A stretch of 64,000 bases of DNA from Sphingomonas sp. R-74633 (GTDB lineage: Bacteria > Pseudomonadota > Alphaproteobacteria > Sphingomonadales > Sphingomonadaceae): assembly GCF_013416555.1 (NCBI RefSeq), contig NZ_JACCFG010000004.1, positions 248,001-312,000 on the forward strand, written 5' to 3'. Shown piece after piece: positions 42,265 through 54,361 of the stretch. Under the pieces are notes generated by a model. It did no database searches. It saw nothing but the letters and a program-made list of their open reading frames with translations, and was not told the DNA's origin. A program made the translations under genes and the position numbers. Every line of letters starts with the position of its first letter. Position 1 is the stretch's first letter.

Positions 42265-42870
42265 GTTGGCTAATTCCTTAACGGCCCGATTTGCGTTCTC
42301 TTGATATAAACGAGTTGAATCTTCGGAAATCATTACCGACGGATTATTGATTAGCCGATTTCGGATATTCCAAAGTTCCGCGATGCGATCTTGGAGTGCC
42401 GTCGGTGCGTTGGGGTGGCGAGTAAGAGAGTCCAAGCGTGACCGAATGGACGACTTGGCGCCAGACGAAGAGAGGCGTCCCACGACCACATCAAGCGCCT
42501 TCTCGACCTCCAGCCAAGACGTAATAATCGCCTCTAGCGGCGAAAGTGCTTGGAGCGGTGCTACTGCCTCATCAGCCGGTTCTGCAACATCTTCTACCGG
42601 TACCGGCGATAAGTTCTCCTGTATGAAAGCGTCCAGTGACGCTTCGACGCCTAGCGCTTTGAAGCTTCGCACGCGTGCGAGCATAGCCGTCAATTCCAAC
42701 CGGAAAAGATGCGCTATTACAACCATGGCAATGGGCCATGCTGCGCTAGAGAGTACCAAGCCGACATTGTTGGTGACTGCGGCACCTAGCTGACTGTCAG
42801 TTCGGATGGTTTTTTCTATGACTTGCGTTCGAACATAGCTGGGCTTTTCAGTGTTTTGCGCCACACGCAT
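42250..42870 (-). CDS. Membrane-anchored protein convergent with the NACHT gene
   Basis: A 206-residue protein. It has one membrane span at about residues 34-56 (VGLVLSSAAWPIAMVVIAHLF), then a cytoplasmic helical part. The C-terminal half (LEVEKALDVVV, RIAELWNIRNRLINNPS, YQENANRAVKELANLV) resembles HEPN-like helical bundles, in which an RNxxxH-like motif is the RNase site; here RNRLINN lacks the His. The start may be ATG 42870, or GTG 42864, which has better spacing to GGGGG. It shares the low GC of the NACHT gene and overlaps its 3' end by 15 bases, so the two probably travelled together. The function is unknown. Confidence 0.75.
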   Translation of the reverse strand: MRVAQNTEKPSYVRTQVIEKTIRTDSQLGAAVTNNVGLVLSSAAWPIAMVVIAHLFRLELTAMLARVRSFKALGVEASLDAFIQENLSPVPVEDVAEPADEAVAPLQALSPLEAIITSWLEVEKALDVVVGRLSSSGAKSSIRSRLDSLTRHPNAPTALQDRIAELWNIRNRLINNPSVMISEDSTRLYQENANRAVKELANLVSI

Positions 42871-43209
42871 CCCCCGAAACTTGTGCGATTCTAAGTTAGC
42901 CTATCCTAGGCCAAGTGCATTGCTATGAAACTACGCCATCGAGAGATCTTCTCGACAGTCATTATCAATTGGTCAGATGCCGTTATTCGCGCGACGCTGT
43001 CGTTATCTCACTTAGGGGCTCATTGACCGTGACGCGGTGGAAAGCGACTTTGACATTGTTTCGCTTTCAATGCTACATTCTTCTACTACGTAGAAGCTCA
43101 GTTGTCTTTGGCTAACAGCATTCGAGTCTACGGCCTATCCCAAGACAAGTCCACAAACGACGTATCATCCACGTCGCCTGAACCACCTAAGCTGAAGCGC
43201 TAACCCGCC
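42871..43209. other. Gene-free right margin of the island with palindromes
   Basis: No convincing gene is seen; a 66-codon frame at 42915-43115 lacks a start context. A palindrome TCGAGA/TCTCGA lies at 42940-42956, about 80 bases upstream of the membrane-protein gene, and may be its operator. A promoter-like site and a second palindrome lie at 43050-43096. The GC content is low, like the two island genes, and rises again at lepA. Confidence 0.5.
43050..43096 (+). promoter_or_regulatory. Promoter-like site plus palindrome with no downstream gene
   Basis: TTGACA (43050-43055), 18 bases, TACATT (43074-43079), then the palindrome CTTCTAC (43080-43086) and GTAGAAG (43090-43096) around TAC at the expected transcription start. 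Downstream on this strand there is only the end of convergent lepA. It could drive a small RNA or be the remnant of a lost gene's regulated promoter. Confidence 0.45.
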
Positions 43210-45003
<1,794 letters not shown>

Positions 45004-45133
45004 AATCCGCGCCCGTTAGCAGCTTGCACGCGAAAGCCAAAGCGCTCGAAACATCCCCAGTTGCGCCCTGCGCAATTCCCGTGGAGCGCTTTTGCCGCTA
45101 TCCGGGCCGCGGTTCCAAAAAGAGAGGGGGAAC

Positions 45134-46114
45134 ATGACCTCGAAGACCGCGTTGCTCGTAAAGACTCTGATGGCTTCGGCCGCGCTGCTCGGTTCCGGCC
45201 AGGCCTATGCCCAGAGGCAGGCTAAGCCGAGCTCGGGCCAGAAGCTGCAGGATGCCGCTGCCAATGACGTGCCGCACTGCACGCGCAAACTCGGCACGCT
45301 CTCGATCGTCGATGGCGACGATCCCCGCGGCTGGACCCAGTATCAGCTCGCCCCGCCAGCCAAGCTGCTGCGCGTGCTCGTCCAGCGCTCGGGCTGCTTC
45401 AACATCGTCGATCGCGGTACCGGTCTTCAGGCAGCGGCCCGCGAGCGTGACATTGGCGGCGGCCTGGGTATGCAGCGCGGCTCCAATGTCGGCCAGGGCC
45501 AGATCAAGGCAGCCGACTATGTCCTCGTCGCCGAAGTGGCGGGCGCGAACAGCAATTCGAGCGGCAGCAATGTCGGCGGCGCGATTGGCGGTCTGCTCGG
45601 CGGCCGTACCGGCGCGGCGATCGGCGGCGGTATCAAGTCACGCAAGCTCGAGGCGAACACGGTGCTCTCGCTCACCAATGTCCGCACCACCGAGACGATC
45701 TCGGTGCAGGACGGCTATGCGGCGAAGAACGACATCTCATTCGGCGCCGCTGGCGGCCTGGGCTTCTTCGGCGGCGCCGCGGGCGCAGTCGGTGGCGGCT
45801 ATGAGAATACCGACATCGGCAAGATCGTGACGCTGTCCTTCATCCAGGCCTATTCCAAGATGGTCGACGAGCTGGGCCTGGTCCGCCCGGGCGATGCCGG
45901 CACCGCGCAGGCGGCGCCGATGAAGACCTTCACCGCACAGGCCCCTGTCGCGATGCGCAGCGCGCCGGCCGCCACCGGCAAGATCATCCGCACCATCCCG
46001 GTGGGCGGCATCGTCTATCCGACAGGCAACAAGAACGGCCTATGGTGGGAAGTTGCCGACGAGAACGACAATGTCGGCTGGGTGCTGAACACCAAGCTGG
46101 CCCCTTCGAACTAA
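45134..46114 (+). CDS. CsgG-like protein with C-terminal SH3 domain
   Basis: A 326-residue secreted protein from ATG 45134 (RBS AGAGGGGGAAC), with signal peptide ending AYAQ. There is no lipobox Cys, unlike CsgG itself. Residues ~50-240 follow the CsgG/curli-assembly fold: LLRVLVQRSGCFNIVDRG, AADYVLVAEVAG, Gly-rich GGAIGGLLGGRTGAAIGGG and a C-terminal SFIQAYSKMVDEL helix. Residues ~270-326 are a bacterial SH3 domain (GKIIRTIPVGGIVYPTGNKN). CsgG forms an outer-membrane pore for amyloid export, but no csgA-like genes are present. The SH3 fusion suggests cell-wall contact. Confidence 0.85.
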   Translation: MTSKTALLVKTLMASAALLGSGQAYAQRQAKPSSGQKLQDAAANDVPHCTRKLGTLSIVDGDDPRGWTQYQLAPPAKLLRVLVQRSGCFNIVDRGTGLQAAARERDIGGGLGMQRGSNVGQGQIKAADYVLVAEVAGANSNSSGSNVGGAIGGLLGGRTGAAIGGGIKSRKLEANTVLSLTNVRTTETISVQDGYAAKNDISFGAAGGLGFFGGAAGAVGGGYENTDIGKIVTLSFIQAYSKMVDELGLVRPGDAGTAQAAPMKTFTAQAPVAMRSAPAATGKIIRTIPVGGIVYPTGNKNGLWWEVADENDNVGWVLNTKLAPSN

Positions 46115-46122
46115 GCGAACCC

Positions 46123-46156
46123 GGGGCGGGCGCCGCGTGCGCCCGCCCCTTCCCTT
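46123..46156 (+). terminator. Terminator of the CsgG-like gene
   Basis: GGGGCGGGCGC (46123-46133) pairs with GCGCCCGCCCC (46139-46149) around a 5-base loop, followed by a T/C-rich tract. Confidence 0.8.
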
Positions 46157-46191
46157 CAGGAACCCCAGGCGCCCCGGCGGATTGCACCGCC

Positions 46192-46938
46192 ATGATCTTC
46201 CGCATCGGCACCGCAGCCTGGGCCCTGCCGCGCGACGTGCGCGATCGCTTCCCGCCGGGTGCGAGCAATCTCGCGCGCTACGCCGGCTGCCTGAACGCCA
46301 CCGAGATCAATTCAAGCTTCTACCGTCCCCATCGCCGCGCGACCTATGAACGCTGGGCCGCAAGCGTGCCCGAGGGTTTCCGCTTCGCCGTCAAGCTGCC
46401 CAAGGCGATCACGCATGAGGCGCGGTTTGTCGATTGCGAGCCGCTGCTCACGCGCTTTGCCGAGGAGATCGGCGGGCTGGGCAAGAAGCGCGGGCCGGTA
46501 CTGGTACAGTTGCCGCCCAAATTCGCCTTCGATGCCGCGCTGGCGGATCGCTTCTTCGCGGAGCTGAACGCAATCGTCGGGGGCGCCGTCGCGCTGGAGC
46601 CGCGCCATCCGAGCTGGTTCACGTCCGAAGTCGAAGCCTTGCTGATCGAACACCACGTTACCCGCGTCGCTGCCGACCCTGCGCCGGTGCCGGAGGCGGC
46701 ACGACCCGGCGGATGGCCGGCCCTCGCCTATTTCCGGCTGCACGGTAGCCCGCGCATCTATTGGTCAAGCTATGACGAGGAAGCGCGGGCGCGCTGGTTG
46801 TCACGCATTCGCGCGACAGAAGCCGAAGAGAGCTGGATAATCTTCGACAATACGGCAAGCGGCGCGGCCACGGCCGACGCGCTTGCCTTTCAGAAGGGGA
46901 CGGGCCCGGTGGGGTTGCAATCCACCGGGCCCGGCTGA
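46192..46938 (+). CDS. DUF72 family protein
   Basis: A 248-residue protein from ATG 46192, beginning MIFRIGTAAWALPRDVRDRF. It carries the DUF72 (YecE-like) features LARYAGCLNATEINSSFYRPH, KLPKAITHEARF, GPVLVQLPPKFAFD and VALEPRHPSWF, arranged as a TIM-like barrel. The family is widespread and uncharacterised; an enzyme role acting on a phosphate- or sugar-like ligand has been proposed from the fold. Its 3' end holds a perfect hairpin. The frame is open further upstream within the preceding terminator region, which is not coding. Confidence 0.92.
   Translation: MIFRIGTAAWALPRDVRDRFPPGASNLARYAGCLNATEINSSFYRPHRRATYERWAASVPEGFRFAVKLPKAITHEARFVDCEPLLTRFAEEIGGLGKKRGPVLVQLPPKFAFDAALADRFFAELNAIVGGAVALEPRHPSWFTSEVEALLIEHHVTRVAADPAPVPEAARPGGWPALAYFRLHGSPRIYWSSYDEEARARWLSRIRATEAEESWIIFDNTASGAATADALAFQKGTGPVGLQSTGPG
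46901..46933. terminator. Perfect hairpin at the 3' end of the DUF72 gene
   Basis: CGGGCCCGGTGG (46901-46912) pairs exactly with CCACCGGGCCCG (46922-46933). It lies inside the last codons of DUF72 and just beyond the end of the convergent TonB receptor gene (46961), so it may terminate both. No T-run. Confidence 0.6.
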
Positions 46939-46960
46939 CTGGCCGGTAAGCGAGGGTTGC

Positions 46961-49276
46961 TTAGCGGGTCCGGCCGGTCAACGACACGCCGATGACACGC
47001 GGCTCGTTGAGCACGGCGGCCATATAGTTTTCGATCACGCCCTTGAGGTTCTTCTCGTTCGTGATGTTGCGGGCGAAGGCCGCGACTTCCCAACGGCCGT
47101 TGCCGCCGGTGTAGCCGATCTTCAGACCGCCTTCGAAGTTGCCGTTCGAGTAGAACTCGTCGGTCTTGTAGAGCACGTAGTTGGTGTAGCCCTGCAGGTT
47201 CCAGTCGGTGGCGATGAACACCTTGCCGCTGTCGCTGACGGGCACGTCGTACCGCGCCGTGGCGTTGAGGTTATATTCCGGCGCGTTCGGCAGCGGGTTG
47301 CCGTCGATCTGCGCGAAATAGGCCGGGGCGCCGAACACGGTGCGGGTCACCATCGGATCGTTGACCGTGCAGACGAGCACGCCGTTCAGCGCACATGCCT
47401 GGGCATAGACGCGCTTGTCCTTGATCTCGGTGTGGAGCCAGCTGGCACCGAACGAGAGCGCCAGGTTGCGCACCGGGTGAATGTTCAGTTCGGCTTCGAC
47501 ACCATAGGCCTGGGCCTTGTCGGCGTTGAACAGCACGCCGTTGCCGTTCGCGTCGTTGCCGTTCAGCTGGATGTCGTCGACATTGTAATAGAAGCCGGTC
47601 AGGTTGAAGCGGACCTTGTTGTCGAACAGGCTCGACTTGAGGCCGGCCTCATACGACAGGATCGTCTCCGAATTCGCCGTGGTGAAGTCCGAGTTGAATA
47701 CCGCCGAGCGGCCCTGGATGGTCGGGCCGCGGAAGCCGCGGGCGACACGGGCGTAGAGGCTCAGGTCGTTGCTCACTTCATAGAGTGCGCTCACGTCCCA
47801 GCTCGGCTGCGTGTCCGACAGGCGAACGTGGCGGCGGCCCGGATAGGTTACCGCGCCGAGCGCAGTGTCAGCGGTCTTCAGCAGATCGGTGGTCTTGGTG
47901 TCCTCGGTCACGCGCACGCCGGCGGTGAGGCGGAACTTCGGGGTCACCTGGTAGCTGGCCTGGCCGAACAGCGCCCAGCTGGTGTTGACGTCGTGCAGCC
48001 GCACCCAGTTGTTGGGGTTGCGGGCAGTGCCGTTCAGGAACCACGCGCGCTGGTAGAACTCGGTGATGTCGCGGCTGTCGAAGTACATGCCGCCGACCTG
48101 CCACTTGAAGGCACCGTCACCGTTGCTCGAGAGGCGGAGTTCCTGAGTCCACTGGTCGAGATCGGCCAGACGGCCCATCGACTGGCCGAAGCCGTTGGCC
48201 ACGCCGCCGACCGGGAAGTCCGCTGCCGCGCCGCCGTCGGTGTCGCCGCGGCTATAGCCCGACGAGGTCTCGTAGGCGGTGATCGAGGTCAACGTGACCG
48301 GGCCGAAGTCGAACGCGTTGTTCCACGACATGCCGTAGGTGTCATAGTCCTGCGGATTGTCCATCGCCTCGTCGAAGCGGACCGTAGTGCGCGAGACGTT
48401 GCTGACGTCGTTCGAGCCCTTCTTCAGCGCCTGGCGGAGGAACAGGGTCGAGGTGCCGTTATAGTTGCGGACATGCGCCGAGAAGAGCGAGGTCCAGTCC
48501 TCGGTCGGCTTGACCAGCAGCTGGATGCGCGCGTCGCGCTCGTCGAAACCGCCCATCGCGTTCTTGCGCGGGGTCTTGGTGCCGTCGGCGCTGGCGCCGG
48601 AATAGGTGTTGTCGACATAGTCGTCGCGGTGCTGGAACAGGCCCGAGACACGGATCGCGACATTGTCGGCGATCGGACCGCCGATGCCGGCGTCGAGGTT
48701 GATGCTGTTGTAGCTGCCATAGCTCAGCTGGCCGCGCGCATCGAAGCCGTCGAGCGACGGGCGGACGGTGTCGAACTTGACGATGCCGGCGGTGGTGTTG
48801 CGGCCGAACAGCGAGCCCTGCGGGCCGCGCAGCACTTCGACGTGATCGAGGTCATAGACCGGGTTCGACTTGAGCACGACATGCTCGAGGACAACGTCGT
48901 CCTGAATGATCGACACGGGCTGCGAGGCGCCCAGGTAGAAGTCGATATTGCCCAGGCCGCGGATGTAGAAGCGCGGGAAGATGCGGCCGGTGGTCGTCTC
49001 GGCATAGAAGCTCGGGACCTTGCCCGACAGCGCGAGCAGCGTGTCGTCGCCGGCGGCAGTGAAGTCACGCGCGTCCTGGCCGCCGATCACGCCGACCGAG
49101 ACCGGGGTGTTCTGCAGCGTTTCGGGGCGACGCTCTGCGGTAACGACGATCTCGGTCTCGGGACCGTCGTTCGCGGTAGTGGTGTTGGTCGAGGTGTCCT
49201 GCGCTTGCGCAGTGCCGCCGATCATGAGCGCGCTGAACGCGGCGCCCAGGAAGAGGGCCGTCTTCTGAATCTTCAT
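46961..49276 (-). CDS. TonB-dependent receptor, probably linked to nicotinamide riboside uptake
   Basis: A 771-residue receptor from ATG 49276 (RBS GGGAAG). It has a signal peptide to GGTAQAQ, TonB box ETEIVVTAERR, a plug domain (LQNTPVSVGVIGGQDA, RFYIRGLGNIDF, LDHVEVLRGPQGSLFGRNTTAG) and a barrel with terminal strand RVIGVSLTGRTR. It lies downstream of pnuC and an NadR-type kinase on the same strand, with a 207-base gap that may hold its own promoter. By position it could bring nicotinamide riboside or a related nucleoside across the outer membrane. This is inferred only from neighbours. Confidence 0.92.
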   Translation of the reverse strand: MKIQKTALFLGAAFSALMIGGTAQAQDTSTNTTTANDGPETEIVVTAERRPETLQNTPVSVGVIGGQDARDFTAAGDDTLLALSGKVPSFYAETTTGRIFPRFYIRGLGNIDFYLGASQPVSIIQDDVVLEHVVLKSNPVYDLDHVEVLRGPQGSLFGRNTTAGIVKFDTVRPSLDGFDARGQLSYGSYNSINLDAGIGGPIADNVAIRVSGLFQHRDDYVDNTYSGASADGTKTPRKNAMGGFDERDARIQLLVKPTEDWTSLFSAHVRNYNGTSTLFLRQALKKGSNDVSNVSRTTVRFDEAMDNPQDYDTYGMSWNNAFDFGPVTLTSITAYETSSGYSRGDTDGGAAADFPVGGVANGFGQSMGRLADLDQWTQELRLSSNGDGAFKWQVGGMYFDSRDITEFYQRAWFLNGTARNPNNWVRLHDVNTSWALFGQASYQVTPKFRLTAGVRVTEDTKTTDLLKTADTALGAVTYPGRRHVRLSDTQPSWDVSALYEVSNDLSLYARVARGFRGPTIQGRSAVFNSDFTTANSETILSYEAGLKSSLFDNKVRFNLTGFYYNVDDIQLNGNDANGNGVLFNADKAQAYGVEAELNIHPVRNLALSFGASWLHTEIKDKRVYAQACALNGVLVCTVNDPMVTRTVFGAPAYFAQIDGNPLPNAPEYNLNATARYDVPVSDSGKVFIATDWNLQGYTNYVLYKTDEFYSNGNFEGGLKIGYTGGNGRWEVAAFARNITNEKNLKGVIENYMAAVLNEPRVIGVSLTGRTR

Positions 49277-49483
49277 CTTGGTCTTCCCTGCTGCGTGCCC
49301 GGCGCGCGCAAACAGCCGCGACTCCACCTTCGGAATCGCGCCGCTCTCACACCGGGCATTCTTGTTTTCGAAGGCTTTTGCAGCCCCCTTCGGAGGCGCC
49401 GTTAGGGTCTGATTGTGTACAGCTTGTGACAGGATTGCGGAATTTTTCGCACCTGCAGCATCAAGCTGTGGACAAGTCGCGCG

Positions 49484-50005
49484 TCAATCCGCCTGGACGG
49501 CCTCGATCGCCGCGATGGCGTTGGCATAGCGCTCCTCGCCGTCGCCCGAAACCAGGGCCCAGCGCACCCCGCGCCGCTTCAACTCCGCGCGGGAGAGATC
49601 GAAGAATTTCTGGCGCAGCTCGGGGGTGCCGAACATGCGCGTGCCATCGGCGCGCCAGGGCATGTTGATGTCGAACAGCAGATAGAAGTCGGCCGTGCCC
49701 TGCCACTGGTCGAACCAGGGATCGCGGTAGCCGAACAGCATGTCGGCCCAGACGGCGGTCATCAGTGGATCGGTGTCGAGCACGAGCGGCTTGAATCCCG
49801 CCGCGATCATCGTGCGCATGCCGGCATCGTGCGTCTTGGCGATCTCGAGCAGGTCCTGCATCGTGAAATCGATGCCGCGCGCCTCGGCATATTCGCGGCC
49901 ATATTCGTCGACGACCTCACCGCCGAGATATTCGGCGATTCGCGGTGCCAGGGTGGACTTGCCCGTGCTCTCGGGGCCGTGGAGACAGATGGAGCGCAGC
50001 TTCAT
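49484..50005 (-). CDS. NadR-type ribosylnicotinamide kinase
   Basis: A 173-residue P-loop kinase with Walker A GPESTGKSTL at residues 10-19, DEYGREYAEARG, and VLDTDPLMTAVWADMLFGYRDP. This resembles the C-terminal ribosylnicotinamide-kinase domain of NadR standing alone, without the adenylyltransferase and repressor domains. It would phosphorylate nicotinamide riboside to NMN as it enters, trapping it. It overlaps pnuC by four bases (50002-50005), so the two are coupled, as in other PnuC/NadR salvage pairs. Confidence 0.9.
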   Translation of the reverse strand: MKLRSICLHGPESTGKSTLAPRIAEYLGGEVVDEYGREYAEARGIDFTMQDLLEIAKTHDAGMRTMIAAGFKPLVLDTDPLMTAVWADMLFGYRDPWFDQWQGTADFYLLFDINMPWRADGTRMFGTPELRQKFFDLSRAELKRRGVRWALVSGDGEERYANAIAAIEAVQAD

Positions 50006-50556
50006 TTCCGTGCCTTCAACCAATCGCGCAGGCCCCATGCCGACAGGACCAGGAACACGCCGTACAGACCCGCCGTAAGCCATAATTCCTTTACGGCGAA
50101 CAAAGGAATGGCGAGCAGATCGACGGCGATCCACAGCACCCAGCTCTCCCAGTTGCGACGCGACTGAAGGATCTGCGCGGCAATGCTGAGCACCGCGATG
50201 CTGCCGTCCCACCAGGGATAGGCCGCATCGGTGAGCCGGTGCATCGTGTAGCCCCATAGTGCGATCACACAGACGGCGATGGCAGCCCAAATGGCGCGCT
50301 CGCGCGGGCCGAGCGTCTCCACCACGACTTCGCCGCTAGCTGCCCGGGATCGCGTCCAATTCCACCAGCCATAGAGATTGACCACGAAGAAGAAGAGCTG
50401 GAGCAGCGCGTCGCTGTAGAGCTTCTCGTGGAAGAATATCCACGCGTAGAGCGAGACCATCGCCAGCGCGAACGGGTAGTTCCAGATGCTGCGGCGAACG
50501 ACCAGGAAAACGTTGATCAGGCCAAGCAGGCTGGCGGTCGCTTCGATTGGGCTCAC
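50002..50556 (-). CDS. pnuC: Nicotinamide riboside/mononucleotide transporter PnuC
   Basis: A 184-residue inner-membrane protein with about seven spans and the PnuC pattern: SIWNYPFALAMVSLYAWIFF, LLQLFFFVVNLYGWWNWTR (with the WxxW type motif), YPWWDGSIAVLSIAAQIL and WVLWIAVDLLAIPLF. PnuC allows downhill entry of nicotinamide riboside; a following kinase makes uptake irreversible, and that kinase is the next gene. It is the first gene of the operon and divergent from the ferredoxin reductase gene. Confidence 0.93.
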   Translation of the reverse strand: MSPIEATASLLGLINVFLVVRRSIWNYPFALAMVSLYAWIFFHEKLYSDALLQLFFFVVNLYGWWNWTRSRAASGEVVVETLGPRERAIWAAIAVCVIALWGYTMHRLTDAAYPWWDGSIAVLSIAAQILQSRRNWESWVLWIAVDLLAIPLFAVKELWLTAGLYGVFLVLSAWGLRDWLKARK

Positions 50557-50654
50557 CGTTACCGCCTAGCAACAATCGGCAGCGCCCGTCGAGAGGGTTG
50601 CCCTCCCCGCCCGTGCCGCTACGCTGGCCGCTTGGATCACGGGAGGAGAGGCCC

Positions 50655-51950
50655 ATGCGTCATGTCGCGGTGATCGGTTCAGGTCCGGCCGGCTATTATA
50701 CTGCCGAGGCCTGCCAGAAGGTGTTCGGTGACGGCGTGCGGGTCGATATCATCGATCGGCTGCCCGTGCCCTTCGGGCTGATCCGCACGGGCGTGGCGCC
50801 CGATCACCAGTCGATCAAGGGGGTCTCGCGGCGCTACGAGGCGGTGGCACTGACCGACAATGTCCGCTTCGTCGGCAATGTCACTTTGGGCAAGGACGTC
50901 TCGATCGACGAGTTGCGCACCCTCTATGACGCTGTGGTGCTCGCGACCGGCGCGCCACATGACCGCAAGCTCGACATTCCCGGCGGCGGCCTGCCCGGCG
51001 TGGTCGGATCGGCGGCGTTCGTCGGCTGGTATAATGGCCATCCCGACTATGCCGACCTCCACCCCCCGCTCGACGGTCCCGCGGTGGTGATCGGCAATGG
51101 CAATGTCGCGCTCGACGTCGCCCGGGTGCTCGCCAAGGCGGAGGAGGAGTTCGAGGGATCGGACCTCGTCAACCACGCGCTCGACGCGCTGCACGGCTCG
51201 CATGTCCACACGATCACGCTGCTCGGCCGGCGCGGGCCGCACCAGATCGCGATGACGCCCAAGGAGCTGGGCGAACTGGGGGAGCTCAGCCGCGCGATGC
51301 CGGTGGTCGATCCGTCTGACTTTCCGCCGGTGGAGGACGACAGCATACTCGATCCCGGCCAGCGCAAGTCGGTCGGGCATCTGCGCCGCTTTGCGCAGGG
51401 GATGCCCGAAAAGCCGATCCGCGTGGTCTTCGATTTCTTCGCGATGCCGGTGCGAATCGAGGGCGAAGGCAAGGTGGAGCGCGTGATCGTCGAGCGCACG
51501 GCGCTGGGCTTTGACGGCAGTTCGCACGGCACCGGCGAGACCTATGCGATTCCCGCCAGCCTGGTGGTGAGCTGCATCGGCTATCGCACCCCGCCGATCG
51601 AGGGCGTGCCCTATGACGACAAGGCCGGGCGATTCGCCAATCTCGACGGGCGGGTGCTGCCGGGTCTCTATGCGGTGGGCTGGGCGCGGCGCGGGCCGAC
51701 GGGGACGATCGGGACAAACCGGCCCGACGGATTCGCCATTGCCGAGAAGATCGCTGAGGATCTGGGCGAAGGCTCGGGCAAACCCGGCCGCCCGGGGCTC
51801 GATGCGCTGCTCGAAGGGCGCGGGGTCGACGTGGTGACCTTCCGCGACTGGCAGAAGATCGACGCCGCGGAGATCGCTGCGGCGCGCATCGGCGCACCCC
51901 GCGAGAAGTTCGTTTCGGTCGATGCGATGTTGGGCGCGCGGAAAAGCTGA
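50655..51950 (+). CDS. Ferredoxin/adrenodoxin-type NADP+ reductase
   Basis: A 431-residue FAD flavoprotein from ATG 50655 behind GGAGGAGAGG. The FAD motif [14 protein letters not shown] is at the N-terminus. It continues with [21 protein letters not shown], the NADP-binding [16 protein letters not shown] and the C-terminal FAD contact [17 protein letters not shown], as in FprA and adrenodoxin reductases. It passes electrons between NADPH and ferredoxins, often for cytochrome P450 or iron-sulfur work. No ferredoxin gene is adjacent. The longer open frame upstream has no ribosome site. Confidence 0.94.
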   Translation: MRHVAVIGSGPAGYYTAEACQKVFGDGVRVDIIDRLPVPFGLIRTGVAPDHQSIKGVSRRYEAVALTDNVRFVGNVTLGKDVSIDELRTLYDAVVLATGAPHDRKLDIPGGGLPGVVGSAAFVGWYNGHPDYADLHPPLDGPAVVIGNGNVALDVARVLAKAEEEFEGSDLVNHALDALHGSHVHTITLLGRRGPHQIAMTPKELGELGELSRAMPVVDPSDFPPVEDDSILDPGQRKSVGHLRRFAQGMPEKPIRVVFDFFAMPVRIEGEGKVERVIVERTALGFDGSSHGTGETYAIPASLVVSCIGYRTPPIEGVPYDDKAGRFANLDGRVLPGLYAVGWARRGPTGTIGTNRPDGFAIAEKIAEDLGEGSGKPGRPGLDALLEGRGVDVVTFRDWQKIDAAEIAAARIGAPREKFVSVDAMLGARKS

Positions 51951-52050
51951 TTCAGCGGGTGCGCGGATTCAGATTAGAAGTTCGCGTTGCCATGCCGCAT
52001 CGATGCAGATGGGCGGCAAGCTAGTACGATTGCTACCTAAAATGCTGCAA

Positions 52051-52127
52051 TGGTCGGGAAGACAGGATTCGAACCTGCGACCCCTGGACCCCGAGACCAG
52101 TGCGCTACCAGACTGCGCCACTTCCCG
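52051..52127 (-). tRNA. tRNA-Pro (anticodon CGG)
   Basis: A 77-base cloverleaf on the minus strand: acceptor stem CGGGAAG/CTTCCCG, D-arm with GCGC stems and CTGGTAG, anticodon loop CTCGGGG giving CGG, T-loop GTTCGAATC, and an encoded 3' CCA (complement at 52051-52053). The last anticodon-stem pair is T-T. It reads CCG proline codons, common in this high-GC genome. No integrated element is seen next to it. Confidence 0.96.
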
Positions 52128-52370
52128 CCGACACATTGCAGAGGAGGCCGCCTAGCGGCGAGCCCCTGCGGTGGCAAGTGCAAATTGTACTTCACCTTTT
52201 GGTGAAAGCGAAAAGTGTGGAAAAGCTGTCGCTTGCATGGCCGCCTGTCCGCAATCGGAGACTGTCGCGGTCGGCTGCCGCATAGGCAGAGGGATTGAAT
52301 TCCACATTGTGAGCGGCAATCGGGATCGCGCCGCTTTCGCGTTGCCGCCGCTGCTGCTAGGCGCCCGCGC

Positions 52371-54239
<1,869 letters not shown>

Positions 54240-54288
54240 TTTGGACACCTAAGTTTGCCAAGTTGACGGGGTAGCCCGGTTCGCGGCG

Positions 54289-54333
54289 CCGCAAGTGGAA
54301 CGCCGCCGCGAGAGCGGAAGCGAGCACTTGCGG
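54289..54333. terminator. Branched hairpin between convergent genes
   Basis: CCGCAAGTG (54289-54297) pairs with CACTTGCGG (54325-54333). Inside, CCGC (54307-54310) pairs with GCGG (54315-54318) around GAGA. It lies between the ABC-F and pectate lyase gene ends and may terminate both. Confidence 0.5.
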
Positions 54334-54361
54334 ACACTTTGGCCGCGGATGTTTGCGCAGC

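Noticed and set aside
42915..43115. A 66-codon plus-strand frame in the island margin
   Set aside because: No ribosome site and no recognisable composition; the promoter-like site lies at its end rather than before it.
52051..52127. tRNA-Pro as an attachment site for an integrated element
   Set aside because: No integrase gene or duplicated tRNA 3' end was seen nearby, and the low-GC island ends about 9 kb away.
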